Shown here: positions 1 through 10,048 of the stretch, one piece after another
How the letters are laid out: the number at the start of each line of letters is the position of its first letter
Numbering within the stretch: the first letter of the stretch is position 1
Source: Basidiobolus heterosporus B8920
Taxonomy: Eukaryota; Basidiobolomycota; Basidiobolomycetes; Basidiobolales; Basidiobolaceae
Reading direction: 5' to 3'
Length of the DNA: 10,975 nucleotides
NCBI GenBank assembly: GCA_000697455.1
Contig: JNET01027819.1
Location: forward strand, 1-10,975
Notes under the pieces: model-generated
What the model saw: the letters and a program-made list of their open reading frames with translations, nothing else
Database searches by the model: none
What the model was told of the DNA's origin: nothing
Translations under genes and position numbers: made by a program

Positions 1-83
1 TGACAAGTGTCTAAGCTAAAACTTATATGTTCACTCCAATTGACTTCCAATCACTCCAGTTGATTGTATTCAATAGGTAAATA
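1..83. other. Left edge, weakly array-like, no gene seen
   Basis: No open frame of note and no clear 37-bp repeat core can be seen here. Segments such as CTAAGCTAAAACTTATATG may be badly decayed array monomers, so the array may continue past the left edge of the window. The only definite structure is a small direct duplication, listed separately. The first usable array core is GAGTTCACATA near 84. Confidence 0.5.
31..70 (+). repeat. Two-copy 20-bp direct repeat
   Basis: TCACTCCAATTGA at 31-43 recurs as TCACTCCAGTTGA at 51-63, matching 12 of 13 bases at an exact 20-bp offset. The next few bases are less similar. The unit does not match either monomer type of the main array. It looks like a small local duplication, and no function is suggested. 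Confidence 0.6.
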
Positions 84-183
84 GAGTTCACATAATACTA
101 AGAAAGCACTTGTCAGCAGACTGTACACCAATACCATGTAAAGTACTGCTGAATAATAATCAAGCTTACAGCAAGGATAGAAG

Positions 184-637
184 TAGTAACAGGCTCAATA
201 TCTCACCGCAATACTTGTACTTATGGAAAGGAAAGTATTTCTGAGCCAGAAAAGGTAGTGATGGTAAAACTACTGCACAATGTAGTATAAAAGCTATATC
301 AGGGAGTGAACTTTACAACAAATCTTGCATTGATGCAGGCAGGTGTACTTTTAGTAGGAGTTTTACCAGTAACAGGAAAAGTACTTCAATCTTAGTATGT
401 AATTCATTCAAACTAAAGTACTCATCAACCCAAATTAACTAACACCAGGAAAAGTACTTCACAAGATATAAACTGTTTTAGCCAAATGGAACACCTCCAG
501 ACTAAAAGTTAACCATTATGTAGTAAAGTTCATCATCAACAGTTGGATATTATACATTACCTCTCTGATAAATACTATTAATATCAACCTACTACTTCAC
601 TGTAGATCTGTTGTTAATCAAACCAAAGCCACCAAAG
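184..637 (+). repeat. Array section mixing perfect phase with slips
   Basis: Cores at 308, 345, 381, 418 and 454 are spaced 36-37 bp. On either side the clock is disturbed. Cores near 184, 218 and 235 are spaced 34 and 17, and those near 528, 572, 592 and 637 are spaced 44, 20 and 45. These look like gains or losses of about half a monomer. Base identity to the consensus is also lower here. Confidence 0.55.
324..339 (+). repeat. Dyad in the middle of a B monomer
   Basis: CTTGCAT and ATGCAGG are separated by two bases and form a seven-pair stem with one G-T wobble. The consensus B monomer has CTTGTAT and ATACAAG in the same place. The third stem pair from the spacer is therefore C-G here and T-A in the consensus, which is a paired change that keeps the dyad. 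Confidence 0.5.
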
Positions 638-744
638 TTACTCACAGCATATCTTATATTTTGATAGCATAGGTACTCTTTAGCAAGAATCTAAAATAAA
701 AGGGAACGTGCTTAGGTGCCAAGCATCTATCCCCAAAGAATGAG

Positions 745-1256
745 GCACTTTCAAGGAAGAGCCTAACTTATAGCAATAACCTGAGTTATATCCAGAAAGT
801 ACTTAAAAGCCGGTTATCCAATCCTAGCAAATAAAAGATATTTCAGACAAGATATAATCTATAATCCAAGAACCACTTTACAACTGATCTTGCATTCATA
901 CACATGGTGGTATTTTTTAGGAATGATATAACCTGTTGGAAGAAAAGTACTTCACAACTAGGATTATATGTTCTGGAAATAGGGTGCTTTCAGTTAAAAT
1001 ATCCTAATACCAAGAAAACTACTTTACAACATATCTGAAGTTCATCCAAGTAGATGCACTTTTGAACAGAATTCTAACCAGTTTCTGCAATAGTACTTTA
1101 CTACCAAATTGATATACTTATAAGATAAGATACACTTCAGCTGGAATCTTAGAAATATCAGGACAGTACTTTACAACTGATCCTGTGGTGATGTTGAGTA
1201 AAGTATAGCTCAGAAAGATATATCCTACAGAAAGAATGCTAATAATAATAGGAAAG
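745..1256 (+). repeat. Array section bounded by two half-monomer slips
   Basis: The step from the core at 745 (GCACTTTCAAGG) to 799 (GTACTTAAAAGCC) is 54 bp, and the step from 1203 to 1256 is 53 bp. Each equals one monomer plus 16-17 bp. Between them the cores at 799, 837, 873, 910, 947, 985, 1019, 1056, 1093, 1130, 1166 and 1203 keep steps of 34-38. The matching size of the two long steps suggests repeated slippage at a preferred point inside the monomer. Confidence 0.5.
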
Positions 1257-1400
1257 TATCTTGCCACAGACCCTATATGAGGACAAGGCATAATATCTCT
1301 CAGAAAGGATACTTCAAATATCCTCTACTTATATGAGGCAAAGTTCTCTTCAGTCAGAACATATGCAATGCAAAGAAAATACCTTGTCACTGCTCTTATG

Positions 1401-1410
1401 CTTGTACAAG
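1401..1410. repeat. 10-bp perfect palindrome in a B monomer
   Basis: CTTGTACAAG reads the same on both strands. It sits where the consensus B monomer has the interrupted dyad CTTGTAT-TC-ATACAAG, as if the centre had been shortened while the arms stayed paired. AGGTAAAG and the next core follow directly. Confidence 0.55.
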
Positions 1411-1451
1411 GTAAAGTAAATACAGCAATAACATGATGAAGAAATGGAAAT

Positions 1452-1525
1452 GTACTTCATAACAAGTTCTATTATGGTACCAGAAGGAGTACTTTTCAGC
1501 CAAAATCTTACCAGCAGCAGAAAAA
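1452..1525 (+). repeat. Well-preserved B-A dimer
   Basis: The B monomer at 1452-1488 opens GTACTTCATAACAAG. The A monomer at 1489-1525 opens GTACTTTTCAGCCAAAATCT and ends CAGAAAAA. Each is exactly 37 bp, and the next core follows at 1526. This pair shows both halves of the 74-bp dimer with little change and is a good seed for aligning the rest of the array. Confidence 0.85.
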
Positions 1526-2439
1526 GTAGACTAAAATGGTGGCTACATTCCAACTAAGCTCAGTGTATTGCAGCCACAATTAGCCAAAGGAACAAACTAA
1601 GTTTGCCATTGCTACAAAGCCATTACAGGTAGAGTTCTTTAACAACAACTTGACCGTTGTTTGGAAATGTTTCTTACAAACAAGTCCGTTTTCTTTCAAG
1701 ATGAAATACTTTTTGGCAAGCTTTTAGCTAATCTCAGGTCAGGTTCTTCATAACAGTTTTATGGTAACTCAAGGTCAAGTACTTGATAGCAAATCATATT
1801 TTAATAACTTGTATTGTATTCTCTATTCAAATTTAACCAAAATCAGGAATAGTACACAACTACTTTTCAGCATCTACCTAAACATCCATGGGAGATGTTC
1901 TTAACAGTTTCACAAATATTTCTCCCTACTAATATATATTTATGTCCAAAAGCAACTGGTATCTGGAAGTACACTTAAAAACATACATGACATCATTACA
2001 AGATAATGCTTTGTTCATCTGGAACTCAACATCCATTGTGGGAATAACTAACAACAGGTCTTATTTTGATTAAAGTAAAAGTAACTTTGCAAAAACATTA
2101 AGCAACTAACAAGTCAAGTACTTTTACAGTATTCTTTTGCCTTTATCACCCATGCTCCTTTTGGCAGAGATTTTACTACTATCAGGTAACACATCTTGTA
2201 AAACCTCCTGTATTAGTTGCTAGTCATTTGCTGTATAGTAAAGTATAAAAAAGCCAGAAAGTGCTTTACTACAAAGTTTGTATCCTTATAGGATGGTATA
2301 ACTTTTGGCCAAATAATTAACAGTACTGAAAAAAGAACCTGTCAGCATATTGAATCTTCCTATCAGGCAAAATACTCCTTAGGAGAGTTTTCACAATTAC
2401 TAGGAAAGCATGTAACAATAGATTGCATTAACCTACTAA

Positions 2440-2453
2440 GTAAAGTACTTTAC
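2440..2453. repeat. 14-bp perfect palindrome at a monomer junction
   Basis: GTAAAGTACTTTAC is a perfect inverted repeat centred on the GTAC core. It extends the usual 10-bp palindrome AAAGTACTTT by two bases on each side. It is followed by AGCACG, typical of an array monomer. It also contains the ScaI recognition sequence AGTACT, like about 44 places in the window. Confidence 0.8.
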
Positions 2454-3535
2454 AGCACGTATCCATCATGTGCCAGGAAAAAACTTCTAGCCAATGTAAC
2501 TTTATTAAAAAGTAGATGTCTTTTCCACAAGGATTAAACTAATATATGGAAAACTCCTTTGCAGCTTATCTTTTGTGGTAGCCAAGTAAACTATGGTTAG
2601 CAGGAATATAACCAATGGCTAGAAAGGTACCTCACATCACATTTTTGTTCTTATATCCCAAGGTTCTATATGGCCGGGATCTATGTAAGACCTATCAAAG
2701 TACTTCATAATGAGAATTAAATTCTCTTAAGGTGAAATGCCTTTCAGCAATAATACAATTAATGCTAGGGAAAGTACTCTACAACATATCTTGTATTCCC
2801 ATTTGGCCAAGGACTCATTTGCAAGAATTTAGCCTAAAGATGAAATATTACTCCACTACAGATGTCATACTGGACAAAGCAAAGTGGCTTTAGTGCATAT
2901 TCAACAAATGGTTGAGGATATTTGCATATCATAATTGCCAGAAAGTAAAGTACTTTTACCCAAAATCCAAAAGACATTTGGCAATGTCCCAACAGTGTAT
3001 CTTATGTTTCAGTAGTCTTATTTGCTCTTGAAAATTACTCACCCAATAACCAGCAAGGTAAATTATGTAGGATCTTGTCTTCTTGCAAGTTTGAGTCCTT
3101 GTTGGCATGTACCCAATAAGCACTAAGAAAAGTATTTTCAGGAGGCATTACTGTTTTTTGCAAGATACTCTTGAAAGAAAACCAACTAGTGTCAGGAAAA
3201 GTACTTCTCAGAATATCTTAATTCATATTAATGTGAAGTACTTCATAAAGGAGTGTTTATTCAGACAATGGGTAATATATCACAGCAAAAGCTTGATGGA
3301 AGTTAGAAAAATGCTTCAAGAGACATATTTGTTTGTGCATTATTCTTCACTTAAAGTCTAGCCTACAGCTGGAAATGTGTTTCACCAAATAGATGGCATT
3401 GAAGCCAGAAATGTACTTCTTGTGAAGAATCGGTTCAATCCTGGGAAAGTACTCTGTAGCATATGCTGTACTTAGAACTGTTAGAGTACCTTATGGCAGG
3501 AATCTAACAAATAACTGGAGAAGTACTCTACATAA

Positions 3536-3557
3536 TATGCTACATCTATGAAGCATA
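3536..3557 (+). repeat. Inverted repeat in a B monomer
   Basis: TATGCT at 3536-3541 is matched by AGCATA at 3552-3557 across a 10-base spacer. It lies in the same central part of a B monomer as the other dyads, with a different arm sequence. Six-base arms can arise by chance in A+T-rich DNA, so this is weak evidence alone. Confidence 0.35.
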
Positions 3558-6362
3558 CATTACTTTTCAAATAGACTTAACTGAACAGAAGAAAAGTAGC
3601 TCACATCCTGTTGTATTTATAGAACAGAGGGTACTATGTGGGAGGAGTAAAACACACAACAAGAGGAGTACTTTACAGTTCAAATTCCACCAAGGCAAGG
3701 AAAACAGTATTTTGACAAAAATCTAAAAATACCAAAAGCATACTTCATGACTTTTATGGAATTGATGAATGGTGAGTACTTTTCAATGTGAATGTGACTA
3801 CTACCAAGAAAAGTACATCACTACATATATTTCAAGCAAACAAGATAAACTACTTTTTGGCAGTATTCTAACTGATTCTATGATAGGCAACTTGTAATAT
3901 ATTAATGTAGAGTTCTCTCCAGCACCAATGCAGGCAATATCAGAAGGATCACTTCAGAGTATGTGTTACACACAGCTCAATGGACTATAAGCAGAATTTG
4001 AGTAAATGGCAACAACAGTACTCTACAACACATGAGATATACAAACATGGCAAAGTACTTGCCAGTATATATAGCTAACACTAGGAAATTACTACACAGC
4101 ATATATCATTGGGCCTTTGTGGGTTAGGGATGAGCATAAGGTATTTCATATTTATAGCCAGTAGAATGCTTTGTTGCACCAATCTAACAAAAAATAAGAA
4201 GAGTATGTCAAAGTACCTGTGTTGTTTATAATAGGTTGAGTACTTTTAAGCATAGATGGGATCTATAAAAGAATGGTACTTCAAGGCATATGTTACATTA
4301 AATCATGGTCAAGTACTTTTATACAGAAACTAGAATAGCAATATAAAAAGTATCTCACAGGACATGTTATATTCCTTTAGAGAAAGCACCTTTTAGTCCA
4401 AATCCAACTATTACCTTGAGATATACTTTACAAGACATATAATTTTCATCAAGGGTAAAGCATTTTCAGTAAAAATTGCTTAAGAACAGGAAATGCACTT
4501 CACAGCTTTTGTAATATTTGTGCAAGGTATTGTGTTTTGCTACAAGTGTCTATCTGCCGCCAAGGAAATACTTCAGACTTCCTGCCATACTTACACAGCA
4601 TGGAAAATCTTCAGAAAGCATCTAACAAGTTACAAGAAGAGTTTTTTAACTATATGTAAACTCAACCAAGTTCTAGTATTATTCAGGTGGAAGCTAGCAA
4701 GTAGAAGGAAAAGCCATTCATACATAAGTTCTCACTCTAACCAGGAAGGTACTTTTTCACATATCACCATAATGTTACAAACAAGACTTTTCACATATGT
4801 TGTACATACATAAAGCAGGGGACTTTAACTAGGAACATGAGCAATGCCAGGAGAAGTACTCTCCACCAGTGGTTATATTCACATATAATAGAGTGTCTTT
4901 CAGCAGGAACCTAAGCAATACAAGGAAAGGTAGTTTCAGCTATTTGTTAGCTTCATCAAAGGTATATTCACATGTGGCAATGTACAAATATCCATGTAAT
5001 AATTGGAAAGTACTTCAAAACAGCTTTGTGATCCAACAATGTTGAGTACTTTGAGATATAATATCTAGAACATCTTAGAAGTATCCCACATCCAATATTG
5101 TATATGTATATGATTGTGTATTTTCAGCCTGAATCTAGCTCAAATATATAAGAATACTTAGCAGCTTATCTTACACTTGCATAATAAAGTGCTGCCAAGG
5201 AAAAATCCAACATATGGTAACATTATAAGACTTTCCATAGAAGTACTTGCTAAAGAATCTTACTTTCTGCCAAGGTATTGTACTTTTAAGCTGGAACATA
5301 TTTAATACAAGGAGAAGTACTCCAAGTTGTATACTCTATTTGTATGTGTCAGCATTCATTACAACAAGAACTTAACAGCAATATGGGAATGTGTTTCTCA
5401 TCACATGATGAATTTACTAAAAGTAAACCATGTTTGGCTCAAATATGTTGGATACTAGAAAAGATACTCTATAGCACATTTTATATCATTACAAGGTCTA
5501 TATTGGTATAAAATAAGAGATATTTTACTACACACTAGTCAATAGAAGGAAAAGGAAGTTGAATTCAATCTTAATCTTATTCATGGAGTAATACTTTATA
5601 GCAGGAACCTAACCAACATTAGGAATGGTATTTAACTAGAGATTATGTATTCTTTAGAGCTCAGATACATTTGAGCAGAGTGTGAATCCATCAAGACAAG
5701 TGCTAACAAAAGGATCTTGGATTTTGCAAGGTGAACTTGTTTTTGATCAGAATAATCAATGGCAGCAAAATTGGCTCACTAGAGAGTTTTTATGTTTATG
5801 AGGGAAAATAGGTAGCATTTACAATATAGCTCATTTAAGGAAAGTATTTCTCAACATAGCTTACAGTGTGATATTGCTACCATACTGATTTCTTCCTTGA
5901 TAATATAAGTAAAGCTAGCAAATATGAGTGTTACAAATAACACAAAGAACTAATACTAGGACAAGTTACATCAATAGAATGTATATAGCTCTTAGCCAAG
6001 ATGTAGTCAATGACAAAAAATGGTGTTCCCAACATGAATTTGACATATAGGGAATAATGTACTTCTTGGCTTAAAACAAGAAAATACTACAAAAAGCCCC
6101 AAAGACCAAGCACTTTGAGGCACAGATCTTGAAGCATATTCCACACTGGTACAGGTTAGAGTCAGTTGTAGCTGGTGTATGGGAGCAATAAGGTGAATTA
6201 CATCATGGCATATGCTCCATTTTTGCAAGGGAGTATGCTCTTTTTCAGCAAGAGCATAAACACTATCAGGAAAGGTATCTGTGATTATTTGTTGTACTTA
6301 AGCAAGGTTGAGAACTTCTTAAAAAGAACGCAAAAGACAACCGGAAAAGTATATTGCAATGA

Positions 6363-6650
6363 ATATTGACATGAGTCAACATAAAGTATTTCTCTGCTGC
6401 GAGCTGCAGGATAAAAGAGCATATGATACTAATTAAGCCACCTTGCAGTTGGAAATATGCTCCAGCAACAGTATATATGAGCAACATGATTTCTGGCATA
6501 TGACCAGCATATTTCTTACAGTAAGCCATTCATTAACTGGAAAATAAAGTCAAGATGTAACTCATTGAACTTGTCACAGGATGTCCTACATGAAAGGTGA
6601 CTTAAGCCTGATCTACAACTTATCTCTTAGATGATACACAAAATTGCTAA
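6363..6650 (+). repeat. Strongly decayed stretch of the array
   Basis: Core-like words remain, such as AAAGTATTTCT at 6383, GCATATGAT at 6419, AAATATGCTCCAGCAAC near 6456 and AAAGTCAAG near 6547. Spacing is irregular and similarity to the monomers is low. The stretch is either older or less homogenised than its surroundings, or it has taken up small insertions. The clear pattern resumes at AAAATACTTCACAACAG near 6668. Confidence 0.45.
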
Positions 6651-6844
6651 TAGGTCCAATAGCAGGTAAAATACTTCACAACAGAGGCACTACATACAAT
6701 TGTCATAACCTTGAAAGTGTGGTGTCAAGTACATTTAGCAAAGTGTGAGGAAGCAACACTTAAAATGGTAAAAGTAAAATACTGCAACCCAGTATCTGTG
6801 CAATGTCTGCACAGTAATATTTCCATAAATTACTACAAGATTAG

Positions 6845-6918
6845 GTACTTTTCAGCAAGAATTTAACAAGTAGAAGGAAAAGTACTTTGTAACATATTTC
6901 CCAATGCTAGTAAGTAAG
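6845..6918 (+). repeat. Well-preserved A-B dimer, exactly 74 bp
   Basis: The A monomer at 6845-6881 opens GTACTTTTCAGCAAGAATTT and ends AAGGAAAA. The B monomer at 6882-6918 opens GTACTTTGTAACATATTT and ends AGTAAG. The next core, GTGCCAG, starts at 6919, so both steps are exactly 37 bp. The A monomer is among the copies closest to the consensus. Confidence 0.85.
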
Positions 6919-7979
6919 GTGCCAGTTATGAAGTGCATAGTAAATATCATTGAAGTACCCTTCAGCTAACTCAATATACCAATACTGCACTCATTTTTGA
7001 GCAAGAATATATCCAATTACAGGTTTGCAAAGGATATTGGAGAAGCATTTGAGAGCATATTCTATTGATACTAGGTATGGTATCTTTGCGCAATAATCTT
7101 AGTAACATAAGTGAAAATATTGCACAACAGATTCTACATTCATAAAAAATAAGGTATTTTTGAGCAATTTTCAAGTAATGAGTTAAAAAGTGCTTTGTAG
7201 TGTATTTTGAGTTCATACAATGGAGCATTCTTTTGAGCCAGATTAAAGTGATATAAGTAAAGATGCTTCCCAACTTATCTTGTACTCTAATGAGATGGTG
7301 TGCCTTTATGTAGAATTACAATTTATGGAAATAATCTAAGCATTATGAGAAAATGTAGCTAATATCTGCTTTAAAGTTTAATCATAGTGGGTAATGCTTA
7401 GCAGGATAGATATGAGAGTAATATGCCTAAGACACCATAAACTAATGTAAGGTAGAGTGGTTTCAACTTGACTTTAACTAATGGCAATAAAAATCTCTAC
7501 AATATATCTCACATCCACATTATGTAAAGTTAGCCATGGCCTATTTATACCTAATAATGCTAAAAACTTGTACATAAGCAGAGAAAAGCTTTTTAAAGTA
7601 AAGATCTAGCTTAAGGTAAGAAACTTGGAAACAGTAGGAAAAGTCTTTTATAGCAAGTATTTTATTTGATAATTGTCAAGTATTTCTTGGCCAAAGTCTA
7701 CTAAACGGAAGAAAAGTACTTTACCAACAATGTAATAATTCTAAAACACATAAAAAGGTGAAGTACATTGGAGCAGCACACCAACCAGTAATAAGAGTGT
7801 ATGTCATTGGCAGAAAGTACTCCAGAGCAGAGCTTACATATGCTCAATACAAGGAATTTTGGAAGGACAGCCTACTAAATGTTTTCTGTTGTACTTCATA
7901 TTGCTTTTAATATTTATACTTGGCTATGTACTTATCTACCAGAATATAGGAAATATCAAAAGAAGTACTTACCAGCAGA

Positions 7980-7996
7980 CCTTGATGCATTCAAGG
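7980..7996 (+). repeat. Inverted repeat in a B monomer
   Basis: CCTTGA at 7980-7985 and TCAAGG at 7991-7996 are perfect inverted repeats around a five-base centre, TGCAT. The element sits in the middle of a B monomer whose core is GTACTTACCAGC, just before the next monomer junction. The arms differ from the consensus CTTGTAT/ATACAAG but remain fully paired. Confidence 0.5.
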
Positions 7997-8009
7997 TGAA
8001 GTTTATTCT

Positions 8010-8030
8010 AGCAAGAATATGAGAAATACT
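8010..8030 (+). repeat. A-type monomer variant, first copy
   Basis: This copy has GCAAGAATATGAGAAATACT where most A monomers have GAATCTAAC followed by AATACC. The same unusual form occurs at 9346-9366, matching 19 of 21 bases. The shared difference marks the two as relatives that arose from one variant. Confidence 0.5.
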
Positions 8031-8685
8031 AGAGGATATAGCTTACAACATATCCTATATGAATGAAAGGAAAAGTACTTCTCAGAAAAAATATATCTCT
8101 AACAGGAAGTATATTTCACAATGGATATGATGCCCACTGAATAAAGAGTACTTTGCAAAAGAAATAGAATCAAAATAATAGAGGGAACTTAAGAACATAT
8201 ATGTTATGTTAACAAGGTAGTGAACTACTTGACAACTATTTAACCATCATGTGGTCAAGCACTTCATAATGAACCTAGTATGCTCACAACATAAGGTACA
8301 TTTGAGCAAATATGAGAGAAAAATCTGGTAAAGTACTTTGGAAAAGATCATTGTTAATCCAATGTGAGGTACTTAGCTTCAAAGATCTGACCAAGACTAA
8401 TAAAGGTAAACCATCCTGTATTGTGGCTCCAAGATGTCAGGTACTCATCAGTCAGAATCTAATTTGTGCTGGAGAGGTACTTACGGAGATATCTTTTGCT
8501 TTAACAGGTAGTCAGGTGACTTGTAGTACAAGCAGCACTGCCTGAAGAGGAAAATATGCAGTATGGTGACTGCATGTGAGCACAAAGTCCAAGACCAATC
8601 AGTTGCTTGTATATCTTAAGTGCCAAAGTACCATACACAGACAGACTAGGGTAAGGTTACCAAGTAATATAGGCATTGCACATAA

Positions 8686-8757
8686 GGACTGGTAGCTTAG
8701 TGGTTAGAGCACCTTGCTAGAGTTGAGGAGCTTCCAGGTTCAGTTGCCAGCCAGACC
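8686..8757 (+). pseudogene. tRNA-like head with internal pol III boxes
   Basis: The 72 bases fold in tRNA register. The acceptor arms GGACTGG and CCAGACC pair at six of seven positions. The D stem is GCTT/GAGC. The anticodon stem CCTTG/TGAGG pairs with G-T wobbles around the loop CTAGAGT at 8717-8723. An A box, TAGCTTAGTGG, lies at 8693-8703 and a B-box-like GGTTCAGTTGCC at 8737-8748. The T stem CCAGG/GCCAG is largely unpaired, and the usual TTCRA and first C of its 3' side are altered, so a working tRNA is unlikely. The nominal anticodon AGA would mean serine, but the five-base variable loop does not fit a serine tRNA. The source tRNA is therefore undetermined. Confidence 0.75.
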
Positions 8758-8825
8758 AATATTTCTCCCCATATAATTTCAACAGAAGCCCATTTGTAAA
8801 AGAACCATCTTACAATAAAAACCTA
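8686..8825 (+). mobile_element. tRNA-derived SINE-like insertion
   Basis: The first 72 bases form a tRNA-like head and the remaining 68 an unrelated A+T-rich body ending in TTACAATAAAAAC near 8822. The array supports an insertion. Cores at 8628 and 8664 precede it, the next is at 8841, and removing about 140 bp restores the 37-bp step, since 22 bases of monomer remain on the left and 15 on the right. No convincing target-site duplication is visible, so the ends are uncertain by several bases. Pol III-transcribed tRNA-derived SINEs have this plan of tRNA head, short body and A-rich tail. I do not recognise the family. A lone retroposed tRNA pseudogene with chance flanking sequence is the alternative. 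Confidence 0.65.
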
Positions 8826-8840
8826 GGTGTTAACAGCAGA

Positions 8841-9098
8841 GTATTTCAGAATAGATCATACCATCAGACAAAATAAAGTACTTTATAGCCCAAGCATTGT
8901 CAAAGCCAGGAATAGTAATTCACAACTGATTGTATATTCATACATTGGATTTTACTTTGGGAAACAGCATAACCAGTGGCAAGAGAAGTGCCTAACAACA
9001 GATATTGTATACCTTGGAGATATAGTGCTTATAGTGGAAGATTTTCTAATATTAGAAACAAATACCTCACAGCCCATCCTGAGTTCATCTTAGTTAAG
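8841..9098 (+). repeat. Most regular run of monomers
   Basis: Cores at 8841, 8878, 8915, 8952, 8988, 9025, 9061 and about 9098 give steps of 37, 37, 37, 36, 37, 36 and 37. Examples are GTATTTCAG, GTACTTTATAGCCCAAG, GTAATTCACAACTGATTG and GTGCTTATAG. Spacing is kept even though the monomers are quite diverged in sequence. The A/B alternation is visible in the CAG/AGC versus CAC/AAC signature after the core. Confidence 0.85.
8873..8886. repeat. 14-bp perfect palindrome at a monomer junction
   Basis: ATAAAGTACTTTAT is a perfect inverted repeat centred on GTAC. The core at 8878 falls exactly on the 37-bp clock between 8841 and 8915. It shows that bases outside the central ten can also be paired in some copies. 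Confidence 0.8.
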
Positions 9099-9345
9099 AT
9101 ACTTTGAAAGAAGAGACTAAACAGCTTTTTAAACAGTGATTTGCAACTTCTCTGATAATCATCAGCAATAAAATACATTTAATCTAGAATCTGATTGATA
9201 CCTGAGAAAGTACTTTTCAACCAATCACATATTGTTATTAGGTAAAGTTCATCTCATAAGAATAAAACTTGTGGACAGAGAATTAGTAATACTTGGAAAG
9301 TACCTGACAACAAAGCATATATGAAAACAAAATAAAGTCTATCTT

Positions 9346-9366
9346 AGCAGGAATATGAGGAATACT
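9346..9366 (+). repeat. A-type monomer variant, second copy
   Basis: GCAGGAATATGAGGAATACT matches the variant at 8010-8030 with two A-to-G differences over 21 bases. The offset is 1336 bp, or 18.05 dimers of 74 bp, even though the tRNA-derived insertion lies between them. Downstream, both are followed by a similar ATAT-GCT-ACA pattern. Confidence 0.5.
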
Positions 9367-10048
9367 TAAAAATATTGCTCACATTAGATCTAACATCGAT
9401 ATTAGGAAATATACTCTTCAGCCAAAGTCCAACCAAAACAAGGAAACTAATCTTACTATGTATCTTTATCCTAGTAGGGAGGAATCTTCTTCAAACAGAA
9501 TTTAATTGCATAATGAGTTTGCTCTTTAGGGTGAAGTTGGTTTTCTCATACATTATTACTTCTCAGCAGATTTCTGGCTCACTACAGGAAAGGTGTTATG
9601 TAATGGATCTTGTGTTAATCTCAGATAAGATACTCCAAACCCTGAGTTTAGCCAAAGCCAAGGTAGATGCTTCACAGAGTGCTTGTATTCTTATATGCCA
9701 AATGCTTTTAAGGTGGAATCAGAGTAAAACGTAAAAATATACCTGACAAGAGAAATTGTATTATAGCAAGATTCTGTACATTTCTGCTAGAGTCTAATAA
9801 ATATTACAAAATATATGTCACCGCAAATAATGTATTAGAATATAGATATTACTGCCAGGTAACTATCTAACAATCATTGATTGTAGTAATTTGTAATTTA
9901 CCATATATCCTACTTTGTAGAATACTTCTCTGTTGGAATAGAACCAGTATTTAAAGTGTACTTTACAACAAGCTTGACATTCTCACCAAGTAAAGTACCT
10001 AGCAGCCGGAGCCATACCTACACTATGAGAGGTATCGGACTGCATACC

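Larger units (their letters stand above)
84..8685 (+). repeat. Diverged dimeric satellite array (37/74 bp), left arm
   Basis: Monomers of about 37 bp run head to tail in one orientation. Each starts with a core near GTACTT, usually preceded by GAAAA or GTAAA, so the junction reads AAAGTACTTT. Type A monomers carry TTTTCAGCAAGAATCTAAC and end AGGAAAA. Type B monomers carry TTCACAACATATCTTG and ATACAAGGTAAA. Core positions traced by hand include 308, 345, 381, 418, 454; then 873, 910, 947, 985, 1019, 1056, 1093, 1130, 1166, 1203; then 1416, 1452, 1489, 1526, 1564. Most steps are 34-38. Individual copies differ widely from the consensus. The period is not a multiple of three and stops fall in all frames, so the array is not protein-coding. 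It looks like an old satellite. A structured non-coding transcript or a binding-site array is possible but unproven. Confidence 0.9.

Noticed and set aside
4493-4813. Open frame of 106 codons on the plus strand
   Set aside because: Array cores such as AAATACTTCAG and AGGTACTTTTTCACATATC lie inside it in different reading phases. The composition is that of the surrounding repeat and no protein family is recognisable.
6007-7273. Several minus-strand and plus-strand frames of 64-100 codons
   Set aside because: They overlap one another on both strands within the repeat and have array-derived, low-complexity translations. None shows sign of coding use.
8312-8545. Open frame of 77 codons on the plus strand
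   Set aside because: It begins inside an array monomer at AAAGTACTTTGG and contains several further monomers. No motif or family is visible.
8686-8757. Functional tRNA gene
   Set aside because: The length and most stems are right, but the T stem is mostly unpaired and conserved T-arm bases are changed. The nominal serine anticodon conflicts with the short variable loop. A tRNA-derived pseudogene or SINE head fits better.
9375-9734. Longest open frame, 119 codons on the plus strand
   Set aside because: It runs through many array monomers with the same 37-bp clock, which is not a multiple of three, so each monomer is read in a different frame. There is no domain, no codon pattern and no recognisable family. 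It fits a chance frame in diverged repeats.
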